DNA of 64,000 nucleotides. Origin: Parapedobacter lycopersici. Its GTDB lineage: Bacteria > Bacteroidota > Bacteroidia > Sphingobacteriales > Sphingobacteriaceae. The notes beneath the pieces were generated by a model. That model saw only the letters and a list, made by a program, of their open reading frames with translations. It made no database searches and was not told the origin of the DNA. How positions within the stretch are numbered: the first letter of the stretch is position 1; every line of letters starts with the position of its first letter. A program made the translations under genes and the position numbers. This document shows, in pieces, positions 57,806-64,000 of the stretch. The stretch lies in contig NZ_JAMSLW010000003.1 of assembly GCF_024643285.1 (NCBI RefSeq), positions 124,001-188,000 on the forward strand, given 5' to 3'.

Positions 57806-59713
57806 ATGTCGGTAGCAGTTTATTCGTTATTCACGGATTTTGATGTCAGTCTTTTCCGTGCTGGAAAACATTATCGGCTTTACGAAAAGTTCGGTTCCCA
57901 TGTGCTTTCACTTAACGGACGCCAGGGTACCTACTTCGCGGTGTGGGCCCCTAATGGGGAGACGGTTTCGGTAGTGGGCAGCTTTAACGGCTGGAATCCC
58001 AATGCCCATCCGCTCAACGTCAGGTGGGACGGCTCGGGTATATGGGAAGGTTTTATCCCCGACGTCGGTCTCGGCGACCTGTACAAATACCACATCCGGG
58101 CATATCATGGAGCTGTTTCGGAAAAGGCCGATCCCTATGCGTTGCAGAGTGAAATCCCGCCGCGTACCGCTTCCGTCGTTTCCACCACCTGGTATACATG
58201 GACGGATGAAGCATGGATGCAGGAACGCCATCAATATAACGGGCTTAATCGACCGATATCGGTGTATGAAATGCACCTTGGCTCCTGGATGCGCGATCCG
58301 GAAAACCCGGCGGGACTGCTGGGTTACCGGGATGTGGCCGAAAAGCTGATCCCCTATATTAAGGAAACCGGCTTTACCCATGTCGAACTGCTTCCGGTGA
58401 TGGAACATCCCTATTATCCGTCATGGGGCTACCAGACTACAGGTTATTTTGCGGCATCGTCCCGATACGGTACCCCGCAGGATCTGATGTACCTGATTGA
58501 GCAGCTGCATCTGAATGGTATCGGCGTGCTGCTCGACTGGGTACCCTCACATTTTCCGGGCGATGCGCACGGACTGTATCAGTTCGACGGTACGCACCTG
58601 TATGAACATGCCGACCCGAAGGAGGGGTATCACCCCGACTGGGGTTCCTATATCTTTAACTACGGACGAAACGAGGTGCGGTCGTTCCTGATCAGCAATG
58701 CAATATTCTGGCTGGAAAGGTACCACGCCGATGGCCTGCGTGTGGATGCTGTGGCTTCCATGCTCTACCGTGATTATTCGCGCAAGGAAGGCGAATGGAT
58801 TCCCAATATCCATGGGGGACGGGAAAACCTGGAAGCCATCGGCTTCCTGAAAGAACTGAATGAAACGATATACGGCCATTTTCCAGATGTGCAGACGATC
58901 GCTGAGGAATCGACTTCATGGCCTGGAGTAAGCCGCCCCGTCTACAGTGGCGGGCTGGGCTTCGGCATGAAATGGATGATGGGGTGGATGCACGATAGCC
59001 TCACGTATTTCGGCCACGATCCGCTGTACCGTCAGCACCATCACGCACAGCTTACGTTCAGCATGCTGTATGCTTTTCATGAGAATTTTATGCTGCCGAT
59101 ATCCCACGATGAAGTGGTGCACGGGAAGCGGTCAATGATCTATAAGATGCCGGGTGATGAATGGCAGAAATTTGCCAACCTGCGGGCATTTTACCTGTAC
59201 ATGTTTACCCATCCGGGTACGAAGCTGCTGTTTATGGGATGCGAATTCGGACAGACGGCCGAATGGAACCATAACCAGTCGCTCGATTGGCATCTGCTAC
59301 AGTATGAGCCCCACCGCGGTGTTTTTGAGTTTATCAAATCGCTGAACCATCTTTACCGCACGGAGCAGGCACTTTATGAACACAGTTTCAGTCCGGACGG
59401 ATTTGAGTGGATAGAGGGAGGCGATTCATCCAATTCCGTGCTGGCGTATACCCGGAAAGGATATCAACCCGAGGCAGAACTGTTGATTATATTGAACCTG
59501 ACCCCGGTAGTGCGTTATTTTTACCGATGCGGCCTGCCCGCCCCCGGTGAATGGGAGGTGCTGCTGAATACCGATGATCCCCGCTACTTTGGTAGCGGCA
59601 TCGAACTGGAAGCGGTCGTTGCGGAAGCGGTCGGCTGGATGGGCAAACCGTGGTCCGCTAACCTGACGCTGCCGCCACTGGGCGGACTCATTCTTAAAAG
59701 GAAAAATACGTGA
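57806..59713 (+). CDS. glgB: 1,4-alpha-glucan branching enzyme
   Basis: A 635-residue GH13 enzyme from ATG 57806. It has the CBM48 N-terminal domain (GTYFAVWAPNGETVSVVGSFNGWNP), then the catalytic barrel with GVLLDWVPSHFP, GLRVDAVASMLYRDYSR (nucleophile Asp), TIAEESTSWPG (acid Glu) and PISHDEVVHGK. It forms alpha-1,6 branches in glycogen. Its stop overlaps the glgA start (GTGA). Confidence 0.96.
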   Translation: MSVAVYSLFTDFDVSLFRAGKHYRLYEKFGSHVLSLNGRQGTYFAVWAPNGETVSVVGSFNGWNPNAHPLNVRWDGSGIWEGFIPDVGLGDLYKYHIRAYHGAVSEKADPYALQSEIPPRTASVVSTTWYTWTDEAWMQERHQYNGLNRPISVYEMHLGSWMRDPENPAGLLGYRDVAEKLIPYIKETGFTHVELLPVMEHPYYPSWGYQTTGYFAASSRYGTPQDLMYLIEQLHLNGIGVLLDWVPSHFPGDAHGLYQFDGTHLYEHADPKEGYHPDWGSYIFNYGRNEVRSFLISNAIFWLERYHADGLRVDAVASMLYRDYSRKEGEWIPNIHGGRENLEAIGFLKELNETIYGHFPDVQTIAEESTSWPGVSRPVYSGGLGFGMKWMMGWMHDSLTYFGHDPLYRQHHHAQLTFSMLYAFHENFMLPISHDEVVHGKRSMIYKMPGDEWQKFANLRAFYLYMFTHPGTKLLFMGCEFGQTAEWNHNQSLDWHLLQYEPHRGVFEFIKSLNHLYRTEQALYEHSFSPDGFEWIEGGDSSNSVLAYTRKGYQPEAELLIILNLTPVVRYFYRCGLPAPGEWEVLLNTDDPRYFGSGIELEAVVAEAVGWMGKPWSANLTLPPLGGLILKRKNT

Positions 59714-61167
59714 AACAAACGCAACATATCGCCATACGTCGGAAAAGACCGCATGTGATTCACCTGAGTGCCGAATGCTATCCCGTAGCTAAGGTTGGCG
59801 GGCTGGGTGATGTTGTTGGCGCGTTACCCAAATACCTGCAGCAACAGGGGTTCGAAGCCTGGGTTGTCATGCCCTGGTACAATAAACCGTTTGTTGATAC
59901 CCATGATTTTGATCTGGTATATCGGGGAAACATCCGCCAGGGCTCCCGGCCGTTGCCGGTTGAAGTGTATCGTGAGCAGCATGATACGCTCGGATTCGGG
60001 CTGTTTCTGGTGAAAATTCCAGGCCTGCTCGACCGCGATGACGTCTATGGTTATGCAGATGAGAGCGAGCAGTTTATGGCATTCCAGCACGGATTTCTGC
60101 AATGGATTGCAGACGAGGGTATCCAACCCGACGTCATCCATTGCCATGATCATCATGCCGGGCTTGTTCCGTTTCTCATGTATCATTGCGAACAATTTTC
60201 CGCACTGAAGGAGATTCCCACGGTGGGTACGGTCCATAACGGGGAGTATCAGGGATGGATGGGCTGGAATAAGGCCATTCTGCTGCCGTCGTTTGACACC
60301 TGGAAATGGGGTCTCCTTGATTGGGATGGTATGATTAACCCCCTGGCTGCGTTGATTAAATGCTGCTGGGTGTATACCGCGGTATCCGAAGGCTACCTCC
60401 GCCAATTGGCCGAGCAATCGAACGGATTGGAACAGTTATTTAAACTGGAGCAGCAGAAAGGCATAGGCATTGTTAATGGCATTGATGCCACATTATGGGA
60501 CCCGTCCGCTGATTTGATGCTATACCGTAACTACGGCACTGCCGACGCGCAATCGGGGAAAAAGGCAAATAAAGTATCCTTATGCCGGACATTTGGCCTG
60601 GATGCTTCGATGCCGCTGCTCGCTTATATCGGTCGTTTTGCAGGAGAGAAGGGCGCGGATTTGCTACCGCCGTTAATTGATCAGGTACTCGCGGACATGG
60701 ATGATGGCTTGTCGGTCGTTGTGCTGGGATCGGGTGATCCAGCTGTGGAGACGGCGATGCGGCACCTGGGCGAAAAACACAGTGGCCGGCTTGGTGTCTA
60801 CATTGGATACCAGGAACAGCTGGCCCACCAGATTTATGCCGCATCCGATTTCCTGATCATGCCGTCGCGCATTGAACCCTGCGGGCTGAATCAGTTGTAT
60901 GCCATGCGTTACGGCACCGTCCCGGTCGTACGGAGCACGGGTGGATTGCGCGATACTGTTCCTGATATCGATACCGAGGCGGGATACGGGATCACATTTC
61001 AACAGGCCGGTATTGAAGATGCGGCGACGGCCATCGGCCGGGCATTACGCTTATACCAGAATAAGAAGCAGCTGCAGCAGCTGCGCAAACGGATCATGGG
61101 ACTTGATTTTTCATGGGCCCGGTCAACGGCTAAATATATCCAGATTTATGAACAGTTAATGCACTAA
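59710..61167 (+). CDS. glgA: Glycogen synthase (GT5)
   Basis: A 485-residue ADP-glucose-dependent synthase with a GTG start overlapping glgB. The N-terminal VIHLSAECYPVAKVGGLGDVVGALPKYL has the KVGGL ADP-glucose loop, and the C-terminal half has YIGRFAGEKGADLL and SRIEPCGLNQLYAMRYGTVPVVRSTGGLRDTV. It extends alpha-1,4-glucan using the product of GlgC. Confidence 0.95.
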   Translation: MKQTQHIAIRRKRPHVIHLSAECYPVAKVGGLGDVVGALPKYLQQQGFEAWVVMPWYNKPFVDTHDFDLVYRGNIRQGSRPLPVEVYREQHDTLGFGLFLVKIPGLLDRDDVYGYADESEQFMAFQHGFLQWIADEGIQPDVIHCHDHHAGLVPFLMYHCEQFSALKEIPTVGTVHNGEYQGWMGWNKAILLPSFDTWKWGLLDWDGMINPLAALIKCCWVYTAVSEGYLRQLAEQSNGLEQLFKLEQQKGIGIVNGIDATLWDPSADLMLYRNYGTADAQSGKKANKVSLCRTFGLDASMPLLAYIGRFAGEKGADLLPPLIDQVLADMDDGLSVVVLGSGDPAVETAMRHLGEKHSGRLGVYIGYQEQLAHQIYAASDFLIMPSRIEPCGLNQLYAMRYGTVPVVRSTGGLRDTVPDIDTEAGYGITFQQAGIEDAATAIGRALRLYQNKKQLQQLRKRIMGLDFSWARSTAKYIQIYEQLMH

Positions 61168-61169
61168 CG

Positions 61170-62438
61170 ATGACACACAGCGTAATCTCCGTAGTATTAG
61201 GGGGGGGCAAAGGTACACGGCTGTACCCGCTTACCCACCAACGTTCCAAACCGGCTGTTCCTATTGCAGGTAAATACCGTTTGGTGGATATCCCGATTTC
61301 CAACTGCCTGAATTCAGGCTACAACCGGATCTTTGTGCTCACGCAGTACAATTCGGCGTCGTTGAATGCCCATATTAAAAACACGTATAATTTCAGTGTA
61401 TTCAGCAAAGGATTTGTGGATATCCTTGCTGCAGAACAGACACATGAAGGTGAAAAATGGTATCAGGGAACGGCGGACGCAGTGCGCCATATGCAGCGAT
61501 ACCTCGCGCACCACGATTATGAACACCTGCTTATCCTCTCGGGTGACCAGCTGTACCAGATCGATTTTCAGGCGATGATCAATCAGCATATTGAAGCCGG
61601 TGCGGAGATCTCTATTGCCACGATTCCGGTAAATGCAAAGGATGCGACTTCCTTCGGTATCCTCAAGTCCGATGACGAGGGAAACATCACGGCCTTCACG
61701 GAAAAGCCAACGGCGGACCGACTGCCCGGATGGGAGTCTGAAGTGAGTGATGACATGAAGGACATCGACCGGGTATACCTCGCATCCATGGGGATTTACG
61801 TGTTTAACAAGGGGGTGTTGTCGGAGATGCTCGCCGAACATCAGGGAATGGATTTTGGCAAGGAATTGATCCCGGATTCGATCGGCAGGTATAAAGTTCA
61901 TAGTTATGAATACAGGGGTTACTGGACCGATATCGGGACGATCGAGTCATTTTTTGAAGCCAACATCGGCCTCACGGATGATATTCCGAAATTCAACCTT
62001 TTTGATAAGCATACCATTTTCACGCGCGGTCGTATGCTGCCCCCGTCGAAAGTTTCGGGCACACTGCTGGACCGTGTCCTGATTGCGGATGGCTGTATCG
62101 TAGCGGCCGAACGGATTGAGCGGTCGGTTATCGGCATCCGGTCGCGGATCGGCAAAGGCACGGTAATCAAAACCGCCTACATGATGGGGTGCGATTTTTA
62201 CCAGACACTGGAAGAAATTGCGCATGATCAGGAACGGGGGATTCCCCTGGCGGGGGTAGGCGAAAACTGCTATATCGAAAATGCGATATTGGATAAGAAC
62301 TGCGCGATCGGCGACAACGTACGGATCAACGGTGGAAATCACCTGGAAGACGGCGACTTCGATACCTATGCGGTGTATGATGGCGTGGTGATCGTAAAAA
62401 AACGCGCGGTATTGCCAACAGGCACGGTAATCGGGTAG
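61170..62438 (+). CDS. glgC: Glucose-1-phosphate adenylyltransferase
   Basis: A 422-residue enzyme making ADP-glucose. It shows VVLGGGKGTRLYPLTHQRSKPAVPIAGKYRLVDIPISNCLNSG at the N-terminus, GTADAVRHM, LILSGDQLYQIDF, TEKP and a C-terminal left-handed beta helix. Two bases after glgA. It is the committed and normally allosteric step of glycogen synthesis. Confidence 0.96.
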   Translation: MTHSVISVVLGGGKGTRLYPLTHQRSKPAVPIAGKYRLVDIPISNCLNSGYNRIFVLTQYNSASLNAHIKNTYNFSVFSKGFVDILAAEQTHEGEKWYQGTADAVRHMQRYLAHHDYEHLLILSGDQLYQIDFQAMINQHIEAGAEISIATIPVNAKDATSFGILKSDDEGNITAFTEKPTADRLPGWESEVSDDMKDIDRVYLASMGIYVFNKGVLSEMLAEHQGMDFGKELIPDSIGRYKVHSYEYRGYWTDIGTIESFFEANIGLTDDIPKFNLFDKHTIFTRGRMLPPSKVSGTLLDRVLIADGCIVAAERIERSVIGIRSRIGKGTVIKTAYMMGCDFYQTLEEIAHDQERGIPLAGVGENCYIENAILDKNCAIGDNVRINGGNHLEDGDFDTYAVYDGVVIVKKRAVLPTGTVIG

Positions 62439-62473
62439 GCCGAAGGGCGTTTCGTATCCCGCGCACAGACTTG

Positions 62474-62481
62474 TATCTTTG
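62474..62481 (+). promoter_or_regulatory. mnmE -7 element, leaderless layout
   Basis: TATCTTTG, a full TAnnTTTG match, ends only 4 bases before the mnmE ATG at 62486. A TTTC lies 20 bases upstream as a near -33. The transcript would begin at or next to the start codon. Confidence 0.6.
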
Positions 62482-62485
62482 TGCC

Positions 62486-63865
62486 ATGTCAGTAACAGCC
62501 AGCACCGCTCAGGAAGATACCATTGTGGCATTGGCAACCGCTTTAGGTAGCGGCGCCATTGGTGTAATCCGCCTTTCGGGACCCGCTGCAATAGCCATTG
62601 CAGGGAGCGTATTCAAGGGTAAAGACTTAACGAAACAAGCCTCGCATACGATTCACTTCGGTACCATCCGGGAGGGAGATGAAGTGCTGGATGAGGTGCT
62701 GGTATCGCTGTTCGTGGCGCCGCATTCCTATACGAAAGAACATGTGGTCGAAATCTCGGTCCACAATTCTGCATACATTATCGGCCGGATTATCCAGCTG
62801 CTGACCCGCAAAGGGGCCCGTGCGGCCAAGCCCGGGGAATTTACACTACGCGCTTTTCTCAACGGAGGAATGGACCTTTCGCAGGCGGAGGCGGTAGCCG
62901 ACCTGATTGCCTCAAATTCGGCAGCCTCCCATCAGATCGCTATGCAGCAGATGCGTGGCGGGTTTTCCAACCAACTGAAGCAACTGCGGGAGCAGCTCAT
63001 CCATTTCGCGTCGCTGATCGAACTTGAACTAGATTTCTCGGAAGAAGACGTGGAGTTTGCCAACCGCGAACAACTTCGGACGCTGCTGCTGGACATTAGT
63101 GCAGTAATCCGTCGGCTGATTGCATCTTTTGCACAGGGTAACGTGCTGAAAAATGGCGTTCCCGTGGTTATTGCCGGCAAACCCAATGTAGGCAAATCTA
63201 CGCTACTCAATGCACTGCTTAACGAAGAGCGGGCGATCGTTTCGGATATCGCGGGGACTACCCGGGATACCATTGAGGATGAAATTAACATCGAAGGCAT
63301 CCGATTCCGGTTTATTGACACGGCGGGAATCCGGGATACCAAGGACGCCATTGAAGCACAGGGCGTGGAGCGCACCCGCGAAAAGATGCGGCAGGCACGG
63401 CTCATTGTGTATATGGCAGATCCGCAACAGGACGATATTGATGAGATCCGAAGCCAGCAACAGGAGGTAGCACAGCTGGATGTACCTTTTGTAACGGTGG
63501 TTAATAAAACTGACCTGTTGCGTCCGGCGCATGTTTCGGAACTGCAGGCACTCGGCGCTGTCTTTATTTCTGCTAAGCATAAAACCGGAGTGGAGGAGTT
63601 AAAGGAGGAACTCCTGCGCAAGGTGAACCTGCATCAACTCAATACCGACGATGTGCTGGTCACCAATATCCGGCACGTAGAGGCATTGCAAAAGACCCTG
63701 GAGTCATTGGAAAAAGTAATCGACGGTATAGATCATCCCATTACATCGGATTTTCTGGCCATGGATATCCGGCAGGCGCTGCATCACCTGGGTGAGATTA
63801 CGGGCAGTGTTTCCACGGATGATTTATTGGAGAATATTTTCAGTAAGTTTTGTATCGGGAAGTAA
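62486..63865 (+). CDS. mnmE: tRNA modification GTPase
   Basis: A 459-residue enzyme which with MnmG modifies wobble uridine 34 of certain tRNAs. The N-terminal tetrahydrofolate-binding domain has IVALATALGSGAIGVIRLSGP. The helical part has LELDFSEEDVEF, and the G domain has GKPNVGKSTLLNALL (about 222-236), DIAGTTRDT, DTAGIRDT and NKTDLL. The C-terminus is FCIGK, with the conserved Cys. I prefer ATG 62486 because it begins the conserved region and is followed by normal coding. Confidence 0.97.
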   Translation: MSVTASTAQEDTIVALATALGSGAIGVIRLSGPAAIAIAGSVFKGKDLTKQASHTIHFGTIREGDEVLDEVLVSLFVAPHSYTKEHVVEISVHNSAYIIGRIIQLLTRKGARAAKPGEFTLRAFLNGGMDLSQAEAVADLIASNSAASHQIAMQQMRGGFSNQLKQLREQLIHFASLIELELDFSEEDVEFANREQLRTLLLDISAVIRRLIASFAQGNVLKNGVPVVIAGKPNVGKSTLLNALLNEERAIVSDIAGTTRDTIEDEINIEGIRFRFIDTAGIRDTKDAIEAQGVERTREKMRQARLIVYMADPQQDDIDEIRSQQQEVAQLDVPFVTVVNKTDLLRPAHVSELQALGAVFISAKHKTGVEELKEELLRKVNLHQLNTDDVLVTNIRHVEALQKTLESLEKVIDGIDHPITSDFLAMDIRQALHHLGEITGSVSTDDLLENIFSKFCIGK

Positions 63866-63923
63866 ACATTGTTCCGTCCGAAAGAAATGGACATGTTTAC
63901 GATGTACTCTTGTATGCTCCACC

Positions 63924-63942
63924 ATCGTCGTCAGACGACGAT
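63924..63942. other. Perfect hairpin near the window end
   Basis: ATCGTCGT and ACGACGAT flank a 3-base loop. No T-run follows either way. Leftward, the frame ending at the TGA at 63933-63931 could be the end of a gene beyond the window (…NQVIMPYDFQRIVV), but a rightward frame is open as well, so no gene is called in 63866-64000. Confidence 0.4.
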
Positions 63943-64000
63943 ACGCTGGAAGTCATATGGCATAATAACCTGGTTAAGGGAGCCACGCCATAGCGCTTGT

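Noticed and set aside
61947-62591. Leftward frame across the glgC-mnmE junction
   Set aside because: Overlaps two well supported genes and shows no family features.
62932-63621. Leftward Ser-rich frame inside mnmE
   Set aside because: Serine-rich antisense translation typical of a shadow.
63931-63999. Possible end of a leftward gene at the window edge
   Set aside because: Only 22 codons are visible and a rightward frame is also open; the reading direction cannot be decided.

Overview
The window comes from a chromosome of the Bacteroidota, most likely a Sphingobacteriales relative; the genus cannot be fixed from this sequence. Support includes the TAnnTTTG/TTTG promoter grammar seen repeatedly (for example 3561-3592, 9350-9380, 52427-52457, 55193-55224), the HmuY/TonB heme locus, a PorT-type outer-membrane barrel, and a tmRNA tag reading GENNYALAA.

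Host left flank (1-10745). A leftward heme-uptake cluster (TonB receptor, HmuY, HmuT cut by the window edge) stands divergent to cutC. Then come a small basic protein, tRNA-Cys and an outer-membrane barrel. The str cluster rpsL-rpsG-fusA-rpsJ follows, with terminator-like hairpins in two of its gaps and a true terminator after rpsJ. A decayed DHFR-family gene, a GNAT acetyltransferase and the original tmRNA terminator (10706-10735) complete this flank.

Prophage (10746-52064, about 41.3 kb, more AT-rich). It is inserted in the 3' end of the tmRNA gene with a 24-bp duplicated core. The left end carries leftward genes likely expressed in lysogeny (DUF2335 membrane protein, small membrane proteins, a secreted protein, a lipoprotein) and an S24-type repressor. 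A rightward early operon (13977-28148) encodes recombination, replication and ssDNA proteins, HNH nucleases, two DNA methyltransferases and many small proteins. A leftward late operon (50343 to 29127) encodes terminase, tail, head, fibre and lysis genes; the tail block precedes the head block. A tyrosine integrase abuts the tmRNA.

The most notable points are these. (1) attP appears to lie inside the 5' end of the integrase reading frame: the natural ATG lies on the left arm (10819 or 10795), in frame through the core with int, so integration cuts the start off int and fuses int to tmRNA sequence. (2) A 260-codon frame that looks like a known phage protein type is wholly nested in a different frame of the C5 methyltransferase gene. 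(3) A ribbon-helix-helix gene is divergent to a consensus promoter covered by three alternating operator half-sites. (4) Phased GGCAC repeats and an AT-rich block inside the replication gene look like a lambda-type origin. (5) One tail protein carries leucine-rich repeats and the tail fibre carries a polysaccharide deacetylase domain.

Host right flank (52042-64000). The tmRNA gene is followed by leftward hisD and hisG, behind a leader that encodes a histidine-rich peptide. A rightward glycogen/alpha-glucan operon (GH31 glucosidase, glgB, glgA, glgC) and then mnmE, with an apparently leaderless promoter, complete the window.
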